Shown piece by piece: positions 24,794 through 36,162 of a stretch of DNA of 64,000 nucleotides. Made by a program: the position numbers and the translations under genes. The stretch spans positions 163,347,869 through 163,411,868 of the forward strand of contig NC_084463.1 in the NCBI RefSeq assembly GCF_027409185.1. Reading direction: 5' to 3'. This stretch comes from Cynocephalus volans. Taxonomy: Eukaryota; Chordata; Mammalia; Dermoptera; Cynocephalidae. The notes under the pieces are model-generated. The model made no database searches and was not told the origin of the DNA. It saw only the letters and a list, made by a program, of their open reading frames with translations. Every line of letters begins with the position of its first letter. The first letter of the stretch is position 1.

Positions 24794-25244
24794 CGTTAGG
24801 GTTGGGGTAGGGTTAGGGTTGGGGTAGGGCATGGTTAGGGTAGGGTTAGGGTTGGGGTAGGGTTAGGGTTGGGGTAGGGTTAGGGTTGGGGTAGGGTTAG
24901 GGTTGGGGTAGGGTAGGGTTAGGGTTAGAGTTAGCGTGGAGGTTAGAGTTAGGATTAGAGTTAGGGTTAGGGTTAGTGTTAGGGTAGGGTCGAGTTAGGG
25001 TTAGGGTTAGGGTAGGGTTAGGGTTGGGGTGGGGTATGGTTAGGGTAGGGTTAGGGTTAGGGTTAGGGTAGGGTATGGATGGTTAGGGTAGTGTTAGAGT
25101 TAGGGTAGGGTTAGGGTTAGGGTAGGGTTAGGGTTAGGGTTAGGGTTAGAGTTAGCGTGGAGGTTAGAGTTAGGATTAGAGTTAGGGTTAGGGTTAGTGT
25201 TAGGGTAGGGTCGAGTTAGGGTTAGGGTAAGGGTAGGGTTAAGG
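24794..25244 (+). repeat. Interstitial telomere-like repeat tract, G-rich strand forward
   Basis: About 450 bases of TTAGGG mixed with TTGGGG, TAGGG and TTAGAG variants. A block of about 85 bases (TTAGCGTGGAGGTTAGAGTT ... GGTCGAGTTAGGG) occurs twice, 221 bases apart (starting 24931 and 25152), so a longer unit was duplicated. The tract is too degenerate to be a recent telomere end. It has strong G-quadruplex potential. Confidence 0.97.
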
Positions 25245-25249
25245 GCGCA

Positions 25250-26134
25250 TGAAATGGAGCCAAGTCCAGAGCAGCACAGGTAGTAAGTTCATTCTTTTCA
25301 ATAAAAGGACAGAATGAGAACATATATTTCTCTCTGGTTGTATTTTCTTTAGAAATCCTTGGAAGGAAACATTAATTCCTAGTTAGTTCTAACTTTCAGG
25401 TTGGGTAGAATGTGTTTGAAGGGAGGGGTGAGAGGGAGACTTCTCAGCAGGTACCTCTTATATCAATTTCGATTTTTCAATGTATTATTTCTCCCTAAAA
25501 TTTTTTAAAAAATTTAAATAATAAGTTGAGGTTTGACCTGTATATCTGAAATTTTTTTTTTTTTTTTTTGTCCCTGTGATAGAATAAGATAAAATAAAAT
25601 AAAAAAACCAGAGGGAGAATATAAACCTCAAACACCATAATATAATTTTGTTTTCTAAATGCAAACTGAATAATATAACATGGCTGGGGTGGGGGTGTGT
25701 GGAAGTGTGTGCATGTTGGGGTGTTTTTAATTGATGTGAAAACCATCTGTCAGTTCTATGACCCAACACCACTACCTCAGAGCTAAGCCAGGAAGCAAGT
25801 GCTCTGTGCGTGTAAAAATTCATGTTTCCAGAACAAGAGGGAAAATATTCCTGGAAACCGTTGCCTCAGACGTGTGGACCAAATGTTTGGGGAGTGAAGG
25901 GCTGGGGCTGCTGGAGGGGTGGAAAGATGGGGACGGTCAGATGTTAGAGAGCTCAAATGTCACGATAAAACATTTGAACTTGATCCTTAGATAATAATGG
26001 CGCTACTGAGGTTTGCTAGTAAGAACAGTTATGATCAGATCTGTGTGCTGGAAAGTTCCAATGGCTGCCACAGAGTGGGGCCTGGACCAGGAAAAGCAGG
26101 CCATGCTGAATGTGCTGCTTCAAATAGACAAAAT
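25250..26134. other. Intergenic sequence
   Basis: No gene. A T-run lies at 25551-25570, with AT-rich sequence around it. Confidence 0.5.
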
Positions 26135-26545
26135 TCTTTGAGATTTTGCCCACGGAGAGGTGGGGTCTACATCTGAGCCCCCTTGCATGTGGGCTAAGCT
26201 TTGACCAGTAGAATAGGCAGAAGTGGGTGCCAGTTCCAGGCCAAGCCTTTAAGGGGCCATCTCTCACTTCCTCCTGCTTGGAACTCAGCCACCACGCTGT
26301 GAGGAAGCCCAAGCAGCCACGTGGAGGAGAGTGAAGGGCCCTGGCCCCCATCTCCAGCTGAGCTCCAAGCCTTGGCCAGCACTGACGTACCAGCCACGTG
26401 AGTCAGCTCCCTCCAAAGTGTCACCCCCGGTGATGCTGCATGGAGCAGAAGTGAGCTGTCCCTGCCCAAATTGCAAAATCATGAGCAAATAAATGTTATT
26501 TTAAACCACTAAGTGTCGGGGCAATTTGTTACATGTCAATAAATA
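26135..26545 (+). mobile_element. MLT1-like LTR (ERVL-MaLR)
   Basis: The end is diagnostic: ATCATGAGCAAATAAATGTT then AAACCACTAAGTGTCGGGG and TTTGTTACATGTCAATAAAT. The body contains GAAGCCCAAGCAGCCACGTG. Confidence 0.75.
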
Positions 26546-27980
26546 CCTGAAACACTTCATGTGGGAGGCTGGGAAGGAGAACTTTGTGGGGCTTCAAGGA
26601 TAAGCTCTGAACGGGGCCTGAGCTGGGGCCAGGGCAGTGGCCGACGCTGATCCCATGTGCCGCTTCCTGCTAAAATCACAGCAACCTCCTCCCTGAACCA
26701 TCACCCCTGCCCCCCACAGCAAACAGTTTGCGGTGTCCCTGGGGATGCAGCCAGGCTTGGGGGGCCGCTATCGGGCAGGGGGCTGCTGCCTGAGCAGCTT
26801 GCAGGACAGCTGTGGTCCCCGGAAAAACATGGCCCTGGCCACAGTAATTGGCAATGCCCTTCCTTTGGGAAGTCAGCCTGACGCTTCAAATATAATAACA
26901 GTGTTTGAGAATTTAATTTTTTCCCCCAGGGTCACAATTAATTCTGTTGTCCATGCATCACGGGGGAAGACAGCTCCTACCACTGAGGGCTTCTACCCAT
27001 CAACCTGATTTCCTCTTAATGCGTGTTTATGTCCATTTTACCACCAGATCTATGTCTTCTTTTCAAAAAAAAAAAGAAGAAAAAAAAAATGGAGCACAAC
27101 AGGCCTTTTCATTTTTCCTTAGAGCAGAGCTCACCCCCAACTACTTTTCTGAGGAAATGAGGGAGACCTGTGGCCCACATTGTTCTTGAGCTCACCTTGG
27201 TGACTGAGAGTCTCAGTTCTGGAGGACAGGGGCCCCCCACCTTCCACCTGCCCTGGCACCTAGGGCTGCACAATAACACAGGGTGCCCAGTTAAAATTGG
27301 ATTTCAGATAAATAACAAAGAACTTTTTGCGACAATACTTGTTATGTAACAAATATTGCATGGGACATACTCACACTCAAAGATTACGTGTTGTTTGTCT
27401 GCAATTCAAATGTACCTAATTGCATCTGAGTCACATGGGGGCCACTTGGGGTGAAACGGAGCCATCTCTGGCAGCAGGAGGGACTCAGAGCGAGGTGGGG
27501 TTGGTGTGGGCAGGAAGCACACGGCGGGCTGTGAGGGCAGGTGCAGGGCGCAGGAGCACGGGCAGAGTCCAGGATGTGAGAGGAAGTGGCAAACAAGACA
27601 TGGTGGGAACTGTGTGACCCAACTCCCAGTTTGCCTGGGACTTCTTGGTTTTTCTCTCTGAAAATGCCATGCCCCAGGAAACCCCTCCATCCTAGGAAAC
27701 TGGGATGGCAAAATTATTCGTTCTAAGCAGGAAGGATGTTCTAGACAGAGGAGACTGCTAGTGCAAAATTACCAAGGTGTGTTTGCCTCCTAGAAACAGC
27801 TCGAATCTGCCCGCTCTTCCCCTGCAGGACCGGGGCTGGGGTATGATGAGTGGGCACTTGTTTGGGGTGCAAAATGTATGGAGGTGCCAAAATCCCCAGT
27901 GATTGAGATAAATGCTATTTTACTGCAATATTTACAAATCCAAGTTAATGTTAAATAGCCATGATGGACAATATCAAACA
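26546..27980. other. Intergenic sequence
   Basis: No gene recognised. An A-rich tract lies at 27066-27090. Confidence 0.5.
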
Positions 27981-27984
27981 TTTA

Positions 27985-28400
27985 AATAAAGTTCTTCAAA
28001 AAGTTAAACATAGAATTACTATGTCACCCAGCAACTCAACTCCTGGGTATTGATATCTTAAGGAACTAAAAACAGGTGTTCAAACAAAAACTTGCACACG
28101 AATGTTCACAGCAACATTATTCATAACTGCCAAAGTGCCCATCAGTTGACAAATGGGTAAAAATGAGATTTGGCCACACAATGGAATACTACTCAGCCAT
28201 GAAAAGGAATGAGGTACTGCCACGTGGATGAACCTCGACACATGCTAAGTGAGAGAAGTCAGACACAAAAGGCCACACATTCTGTTTATATGAAATGTCC
28301 AGAACAGGCAAAAACAGAACAGATCTTCCCAGGTTTTCTGTTGCTCAAGCTGCCTAGCTTGTGGTACTTTGTTACAGCAGCCTGAGCAGAATAAAACAGT
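27985..28400 (+). mobile_element. L1 3' end followed by an LTR fragment
   Basis: 27985-28315 carries L1 tail phrases (AACAAAAACTTGCACACGAA, AATGGAATACTACTCAGCCA, GTCCAGAACAGGCAAA). 28325-28400 is the 3' end of a MaLR-type LTR (TTCTGTTGCTCAAGCTGCC, TGGTACTTTGTTACAGCAGC). Confidence 0.82.
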
Positions 28401-29239
28401 CTCCCTTGTCAAATTGGCAAAATATTAAAAGTTCACTAGCATGCAGCTGGGGTTTGGGGCAATGGTGCTTAAACTCTTGAGGGGGCTGCAGGTTAGTGCT
28501 GTCTTTCCAGAAGGTGATTTAGTCGTTTCTAACAGGTGGAAATGTGCACACCTTGTGTTCCCTGGCCCCACGCTAACATGCTGTCACCTGATCCTGAAAG
28601 GTGTCTACAGGGGATGTGCATTACTCCCCAGGACACAGGAACCACGCGAATGCCCAGTGCTGCTGGGGAGGGCCAGCTGGGGTATTTCTCGCCCACAGAG
28701 GAGTCGTGCCCTGCCCATGGAGAGAACACAGCAGTCCTCAACTGGAAAGACATCTGAGATGTACAAAACGAAAGAGGCAAGTTGCAAAAAAAAAAAGCAT
28801 AGAAAAATTCCATTTCGGTTTTTTTAAAAAACTCCATGTTTAACTAAAGTAAAAACTCAGAAACACCTGGAAGAGCACATAGGCCCATTGTACACGTTTC
28901 AGCCAGAAGCATGGACGGCAGAACTTGCATTTCTTATTTTAAAAACTTTTTAAAAAGTGCCATGACTGTGGATGATTTTCAGTCTGGGTTTTACACTTTC
29001 CTGTCCTTTGCAAATAATAACAGCTTTAACAAGAAGCATTTACAATAAGCAAGTCAATACTGAGACTACAATTACACAGTTGAAGGCACAGTCGGCAGTG
29101 TTCAAAAGAGATGAGTCCTGCAAGGCCTTTTCCTGAGGAGCTGCAGAATTTCCCAGCCTAGAGTCCAGATCATTCTAGATAATCGGTCAGTGCCTTCAAA
29201 GTCCTGTGCTGGCTGACCTGTCCCTTTCCACCAACCCCC
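28401..29239. other. Intergenic sequence
   Basis: No gene recognised. Mostly unique, with an A-run at 28787-28797. Confidence 0.5.
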
Positions 29240-29370
29240 ACTACATTTCCATAGAGACCTGTGAAGTGGGAAGTTTACAAGGGAGGAGATGGGGGCACGG
29301 AGAGGCTTACTGCAGGGTCAAGGCCACACAGATGTGAAGGCAGAGGCGGGACTTGAACCCATGTGTTTTC
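29240..29370 (-). mobile_element. MIR SINE relic
   Basis: Reverse MIR core: GAGAGGCTTACTGCAGGGTC, then AAGGCCACACAGATG and GGCGGGACTTGAACCCATGT. Confidence 0.75.
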
Positions 29371-32189
29371 TGGCCTCTTGTGGGTTTCCTTGAATGGAAC
29401 AAAGGTTGATCATCTCGTGGCAGCCCTGATTCAGCTGGGCTACAGGGTGGGGGTGGTAGAAAGTGTCTCCTATCAACCCACACCCAGACACCACCGGCCA
29501 GTGAGCTTCCCCAGGGGCGGGACAGCTGGACAGCACCAGGCGGGGGGCCATTGGACCCTCCCCAATGGGGACTTTGCTTCAGGGACACAGCCATCGATGC
29601 TGAAAGGAGTGGATCGATCTAGTAATGGTGTTGGCTCTTCCCAACACTGCCTCTCTCCCCACGATGTAAGTCCACAGCGATTCACAGTGACCAGTGCTGG
29701 GGACAAGCTGGGGAGACGCTGTCACCCTATGACAGACAGGGAGCTGAAGCTCAGGATGGCGCTGACTCAGCCCACGGGGCCAGCGATTGAGATGTGCCTG
29801 GTTCTGGATTTACAGTGGCACGAAGCATCGCAGGGGACGCTCCTAGACAAAAAGAGAGAAGGAGGCAGACGCTGGTGAGAAGCGGCGTGAGCCCCTTCCT
29901 TAAAGTTCAGAAGCAGCCGAAATGAATCACTGCTGTTGGAAGTCTGGTGGCGGGTCCCCCTGGAAGGGGGTGGCAGGTAGTGATGGAAGGGACATGAGGG
30001 TGGCCTGGGGAACTGGGCATGTCACACGTTGAGTGGGAGCTGGTGACAGGTGTATTTGTGAACATACAGCCAACTCGACACTGATCTGTTCACCTTTTTG
30101 TATGTGGCTTATACTTCAGCACAAGGTTTCTTAAATGCTCATCGTTTTTAAAGTCCCAAGTATTTTGGGCCCCTGAGAAGCAGGTCGGGGCACGAGTAGG
30201 GCTGCTTTTCTCCAGAGCTCAGGCCCCCAGGTGGCAATGCCCCCCTTACTTCCAACACTGCCCCCGCATCCTGTTAGCCAGATGGGCTCCCATATGGCCC
30301 AGGGGTGCTGCTGGTGGCCTGACTCAGGGCCAGGAAACAGGTGCAGCTGTCCAAGGCCTGCAGCTGAGTCACCAGCTCCCCGCTCCCCCGCCCCTCCGAA
30401 CCGCAGGCCCGCAGGCCGTCAGCCCAGGGCCATTAGCAGCCTCCCCTCTTCACACCAAGGGGTGAGTCACCCCAGGGCGGTGCTGGATTCCCAGACTCCC
30501 AGCAGCTTCTGGGGAAGCTCATTCCGAGGGGCGGGTGGAGGTGGGGCTGGGGCGGCAGTGTGTGGACACTTCCCTGGCACAGGGCCCAGGGCAGTGCAGG
30601 AGTGAGCTGGAGGTGGTTTGTGGGGGAAAAGATGTTGAGGTGGGTGTAGGGAGGAAAAGGGCACTTCAAGGACAGATGGCTCAAGCCAAAGAGCCCAGGA
30701 CTTGTAAGACGACCAAAGCAAGACCATCTAGAGCGACGCCCTCACTCTAGTCACCCTAGAACAGATGGGAGAGCGGGGACTTCATGAGAGGGCTGTGGCC
30801 CCAAAGATGCCAGTGGAGTGTGTCATCCAGTCAAAGCTGACCAAGCACCTTAGGAAGATGCAGATCTCTGCACTCTTCTAGAGACCCCAGACCTGTTTCC
30901 AGCCCATCTCTCTGGGAGGTGACAGCTTTCAGAGCGAGTCTCGGAGAGAGGCCAGCAACTCTGTAGGGAACAATCCTATCACCTGTCTCGATGCCAGGGC
31001 AGTGGGCCTGTGGGCAGTGGGGTGTTCCTGGAGCCATTCCCAGGCCCGGACGGCCAGCAGCATCTCGGCTGCACGTTAGTGAGACAAATCTACCCTCTGT
31101 AAGTGCCCACCAGGAACCAGACGAATGTACCCCACTGAGCCCAAACCAAATGCATCCCCAAGCCACCCTCCCCTTAGAGGAGCCAGGAAGGCCTGCAGCC
31201 TCTCCGCGACTTTGCACAAGGAGCACAGAGAGCTGAGGTGGCAAGAGACAGGTCTTCACTGACTGTGGACCCGGCTTACTTTCAAATTTTACCAAAATCT
31301 GCAACCATGAAAACACCTGGCCTTAGGGCCCTGCCTGAAGCAGAGCCTACCAAGTGCCTACACCCACATCCAATTTTCCCTTCCTCTTTAACCCCAGAAT
31401 TCCGATTTTAGTTGAGCACAGCACCATCCAAATAAAAGACCCATTTCAAAGGCTCCACGCAGCTGGGCCTGACTCTGGCCAGCAGGATGGATGCAAAAGT
31501 GGGAAAGGGACCTTCCCAAAGGCCGCTTAAAGGAAAGATGGAATTCTCTCGCCAAATGTCCTCGGACCTCCAGACCTCTCCTCCACCTGCCCTACCTTCT
31601 TCTTAGCTTGCACCCCAACCCCCGATTTCTACTATCTCTACCCCTTTGTAAAAGCAACCAATGGTTTCTATGAGCAAAGTACACAAATCTTTACGTGTAT
31701 TATGAATCCATTTAACAAAATTATACTGAATGATTAAGTACATGCACTCAAAAACTCATTCACAGAATGACATACCTCCATCGGTTGATATAAGTTGATA
31801 TAACTTTCCCTTTGGCCACCCTTTGCAAGCTTCTGTTTTCTTTAGGGGAGCAATTCGAGGATTATTTTCATGACTTGCGAGTAGCTGGAGTGAGTCTGGA
31901 TGGGGTGGGGTCAGCTGGAAACCGTGGAAGGAGAGGACGGAGGACAGAAATATCTGTGGGGTCCAATAAAAGCAAATTTAGATCATCGAGCCACTGCCTC
32001 ATTTTTTCAGTAGTAACGAGATCACTGCGGACCGGTCAGTGGTGTCCATCAGTCACGTTCTCAGCCACGCCTCTCCGGTTTACGAGCCCAACTCCCGAGA
32101 TCAGCTCCTTCCCAGCATGCAAGTGCCGTATCCTCTCGTTTGTTTGTATTCATTAACTCGTTCATCTAACATTTGTTGACTGTTTGTGT
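29371..32189. other. Intergenic sequence
   Basis: No gene recognised. GC-moderate unique sequence with a possible short L1 tail remnant near 30060-30135. Confidence 0.5.
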
Positions 32190-32480
32190 GAGACACCGAT
32201 CAAAGAGATTCCAACTGCATATAATAGAGACCCCCAAATAACACTGGCTTAAATAAGAGAGTTTATTTTTGCCTGTTGTGAACAAGCCCAGAACCCAGGC
32301 TTTGCAGGACCCAGAGTTACCAGGACCCAGGCTTTGCAGGACCCAGAGTTACCAGGACCCAGGCTTTGCAGGACCCAGAGTTACCAGGACCCAGGCTCCT
32401 TCAGTCTTGCTATCTGTCACCTGAAGCCATCACCTTGTGGTCCAAAATAGCTGCTCACCTCCAGCCCTCACGTCTACATT
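32190..32480 (+). repeat. Ancient interspersed repeat carrying a 32-bp tandem array
   Basis: Same unnamed family as 7830-8110 (ACACTGGCTTAAATAAGAGA, CACCTTGTGGTCCAAAATAG). Inside it, from about 32297 to 32396, a 32-bp unit (CAGGCTTTGCAGGACCCAGA...) is repeated three times almost perfectly. Confidence 0.75.
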
Positions 32481-35459
32481 CCAGGCATTAGGAAGAAGGA
32501 AGGGAAAAGGGCCCAGAAGGGGGCCTACATGTGTGACCCCATCCACCTGGAAAGTGCTGGGCCCTCTTCACCTGGCCAATCCCACTCACCTGTCAGGTGT
32601 GGCTCCCCGAACCCATGTGCTTCCTTCTCATGATAACGAGGTGGTTATTTATATAATTGTCATTGTGTATTTGGGTCTCACTGGATTGTCATCTTCAGGA
32701 GGGTGGCCAGGGGGGATGGGGAAGGAGCTCCCACACGGGGCCCTGGCCCAGGTGTCCTCTGGACCTTTGCTCTTCTGGTCATCAGATTCGGGCTGGTTTC
32801 TCCTGATGGTGGTGAACAGGGATTCTAGGGGAAGGCGGGCCAGCTCACAAGTAAAACGATGCTCTCTGCTTGGTTTCCATTACTCTAATGGTGACCCATT
32901 TTGTCTGCCACACACCAGACTGTCTTCAAGATAAGTTGACCATGACTCCCATTGGGGTCATTGCTGAGCAAGGAGCCTGTGGTAACCATGGTGGTGAGTC
33001 CAGCACAGCTTGTGCCAGGAAGCAGGTGCCTGTCACCCCAGATGTGCTGTCCTCGTTTGTCCGGGGAAGTGCCGAGCACAGGAGATCACACAGCATGACC
33101 CCAGGCTCCTGCCTCGCTTGCTCTGTAGCTTGCCTGTGCTCACAGCCCATCCCGGCCAGGGGTGCCAGCCGCGCTCCAGGATTTGTACAGAATCCCCCTC
33201 GCCCAGACTAACAGAGAAGCAGCCACGGCAGGTGACATCACAGCGGGCACGGGCACATCTGTTTTGAGCACGCGTGTCTAATTACTCAGTGCCGCTCCCT
33301 AAAACGAATTCCTAATGCACGTGGAGACTGCTCTCAGCTGCTTACTGCCTTCTCATGAGACACGTGAAAAGGTGGCCAAAGGAAGGTTCTGGCTCTCTTT
33401 TCTAACGTTCTTGTTCTCCTGTCAGTCACGGTGCCAGCGCCTCCTGGGGTCGACCCTGGCTGCACCAGGGCCCAGGGGCAGCTTAGGGCGCTGCTTTGCA
33501 GGAAGGCCTGGGAGCTGTTGCTGTGATGAACAATTTTCAGCCCCACCGAAGTCCCTCACTTGCCAGAGGTGAGAACTGTGTCCAGTTTGCCTGTTGGGGC
33601 CTCCTTCCTGCTGCCTGGAGACCTGAACTCCAGCTGGATGGCTGGGGCGTTCAGACCCGGCCTTTGTGTGACCGAATTTTCCTTAGGGTCTGGGAGGACA
33701 CGCGAGGGAATCAGATGTTGCCGAGAGGCGCGTCTCTCTACCCCTGTTGGTTTTCAACATTTGCAAGAAAGGAGATGACTTCAAGGCAAAATATCTTTTT
33801 AATAAGGAAACTCTTATCAGATCAACTACCCGGAAGTTTCTTTTGAAGCAAAAAAAGGAAACAGAGAACACATCGACCCAAGCAAAGTAGTCGAAAGTTT
33901 CTCAGGACATGCCCCATTCTCCAGCCCACGACTGAGCAAGGGCTCTGGGTCTGTTTTTTAATTCATCCTGGGGATTTAGGTTTAGAATTTCTGCTCCTTC
34001 AAACAGACTAAGAGCCTCCTTGACAAAGCAAATTGAGAAAATAAGTGCACTCAAGCCCTGGTAAGACTGGCAAGAGGGACCCAACGCAGAAGGCAGGAGA
34101 AGGGTGACACTGGCCGGGACGTACTGTGCACTGGGAGGGGTGTGTTCCAGAAGAAAAGTGAGAGCTCGGGAATGACCACAGGACTCTCCCGTGAAACCAC
34201 CAGTTGTCAAAGGTCGTGGTATTTCTCAGGTAGCCAGGGCCACCTGTGGCCCCATCCCCTTCCCACTCCCCGATGCCATCTACGTACAAGACAGGGGGCA
34301 TGACAGGGTGTCACCATCAATTCTCTGCCGGGTCACAGAAAGCTACCTTCTGCCTTCTCACATGTCAGCTGTCCCACTGGCCCCCGCTGGCCAAGGCTGC
34401 CACGGTGATGACCCCTCACTCTGTCGTCCCCCCGTGGCGGGTATACACTTCAGGGGTTGCCACAAGCTTCAGAAATTAGTCTGTGAGTCCTGGTCAGCCC
34501 CCCTGCCCCTTCCTCTCCTCCCACCCCAGGCTGCCAGAAATAGGAGTGACCAGAAGTCAACCATGCCCTTGAGAACAGCCCCCACCCCTCAGGGCCATGG
34601 CTAGAGCCGCCCTATCCAGCTGGCCGGCCTTGTCCCGTGTCCTCAGTGCCCCACTGTCCCTCCTCATCCACGTAGAGGCAAATGGCTCTCTCCTGGGAGT
34701 GCTCGAGCTGTCTATACAAAGGTTCCTGAGACCGAAATGTAGAAGACATGTGGATGGCTCCATCACTACCTGTCCTGCGTCCTGTGGACCCCAGGGTCCC
34801 AGAGGACATCGGCCAACCCCATACTCAGCCCAGTGGGTGGGGGAGGGTGACCCTTCTGCCCCTGCTGAGGACTTCGGCGGTGTGCAGCCAGGTAGGAGGG
34901 AGGGTCAGGTATCTCTTCACCTGATGGCCCCTCCACCTTCAGAAGCCTGGGGGTGCCACACCTGTGTTCCTCTGATGTCTATGAGCTGGGCGAGGGGACA
35001 GACTAGGCCTGTGTCCTTCACCGTGCTGTCCTTGGGCCTGGCCCAGGCTCAGGAAGTATCGAGGGATAAGCCAGGGAGGGTCTTGTTTCTGTGTGATTTC
35101 TTTGCCACCTGCCCACCCCTTGGTGGCCTCTGGGAGTCCAGGCTGGTCTCAGCGCTGGGCTCTGCGGGACCCAACCACTCAGCCACTACCGGCACCTGCT
35201 CTTCGGACCGACCAGGGAGCCAGGAGCACACATCGCAGGGGGCAGTTTCTAAGCCAGGCAGCCCGTGTGACGCGGGAGGGCCCGCCGCCCCCTCCCTGGC
35301 AAGGCCAAGCAGCCCCTGGGGCCTGACAGCCCGATCCCCTTTCAGCACAACACCAGGGGGTCGCTGGGCACAGGGAGGCGGGGAAGCTCCTGCCCTCCCC
35401 GGCACTGGCACTGACGGCCCTGGGCCTGAGCCCTCACCGGGACCCCCGACTGGGCCTAG
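32481..35459. other. Proximal 5' flank of GAL
   Basis: No gene recognised. The 290-codon open frame at 34597-35469 is GC-rich, of low complexity and unlike any family I know, and I treat it as chance. 33.2-33.9 kb is moderately AT-rich and repeat-free. Confidence 0.5.
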
Positions 35460-35670
35460 TTTGCACTGAGGGTCGTCCCTGGCCGCTCCCGCCTCTCGGG
35501 GTCTCGGGCTCCGCGGGGAGGAGCAGCCGCAGCAAACACCCGGGGGTGGCATCGGGGGCGGGCGGCGACCCTGCCACCTCCTGCTGTGACGCAAGGCCCC
35601 GAGCGGCCCGAGCGCAGTCTGTCCCGCCCCGCCGGGGGCTGGGGGCGCGGGGGGCGGGCGCTGAGCCCCG

Positions 35671-35678
35671 TGACGCGG
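35671..35678 (+). promoter_or_regulatory. GAL: CRE-like site of the GAL promoter (TGACGCGG)
   Basis: TGACGCGG lies about 33 bases upstream of the TATA-like box, placing it near -60. From published work on the human and bovine galanin promoters, this same octamer near -60 binds CREB/ATF family factors and mediates the phorbol ester response. A second TGACGC occurs at about 35586 (TGTGACGCAAG). Several GGGCGG-type Sp1 boxes lie between them (for example near 35650). Confidence 0.65.
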
Positions 35679-35703
35679 CGGCCGCGCGGCTGGGGACGCG
35701 CCG

Positions 35704-35711
35704 CATAAATA
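35704..35711 (+). promoter_or_regulatory. GAL: TATA-like box of the GAL promoter
   Basis: CATAAATA stands out in an otherwise almost pure GC region, about 30 bases before the proposed first exon. Mammalian galanin promoters are known to have an ATAAATA-type TATA box. Confidence 0.75.
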
Positions 35712-35734
35712 GGCGGGCGGCGGCTGCGGGCCGC

Positions 35735-35794
35735 GACACGTCGAGGGAGCCCGGCCACCGCGCTGCCAGCCCCTGTCGCCGGCCGCGCCATGCG
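35735..35794 (+). other. GAL: GAL exon 1, non-coding 5'UTR (approximate start)
   Basis: The start is estimated at about 25-30 bases downstream of the TATA-like box. The end is a good donor (GCG|GTGAGC at 35795). A second, weaker donor (GAG|GTACCC at 35920) would extend the exon to 35919. An ATG at 35790-35792 lies just before the first donor. Known GAL genes have an untranslated first exon. The exact transcription start cannot be read from sequence. Confidence 0.6.
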
Positions 35795-36081
35795 GTGAGC
35801 GCCAGCCCAGCGCCGCCCGACGCGACCGACCGACCGACAGACCGACGCCGCGACCCCGACCCCGACCCGCGACAGCCCGGGCCACCGCTCCGCCTCCCCA
35901 GACGCAGCCGCCCATCGAGGTACCCGCGCCCCCGAGGCCGGCCCGGGCGGGGCGCCGCGGCCTCCCCCGCTCCCCTTCCCGGCCCCGCGGCCCCGGGCCC
36001 CGGGAGCCTCCTCGCGTCGCCCGCGCCGGTGTCCCCGTCGCCGCGCGCTCCGGCCGCCCGCCGACCGCCCTTCCCTTGCAG

Positions 36082-36162
36082 ATGGCCGGGGCCAGCGCGC
36101 TCCTGCTCGCCGCCCTGCTCCTCGCCGCGGTCCTTCCGGCCACTCCGGGGCTCGGGCCACTG
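36082..36162 (+). CDS. GAL: GAL exon 2: start codon and signal peptide
   Basis: The acceptor CCTTGCAG ends at 36081 and the ATG follows at once with G at +4. It encodes 27 residues, a hydrophobic Leu/Ala signal sequence ending LGPL, then the donor CTG|GTAAGT. The phase is 0. It lines up with the human exon encoding the signal peptide. Confidence 0.95.

Noticed and set aside
24794-25244. Possibility that the TTAGGG tract marks a CRISPR-like or satellite array
   Set aside because: No spacers and no long regular unit; it is telomere-type repeat DNA in a mammalian genome.
34597-35469. 290-codon open frame on the + strand before GAL
   Set aside because: Low-complexity composition, no domain, no splice context and no known gene between PPP6R3 and GAL in mammals.
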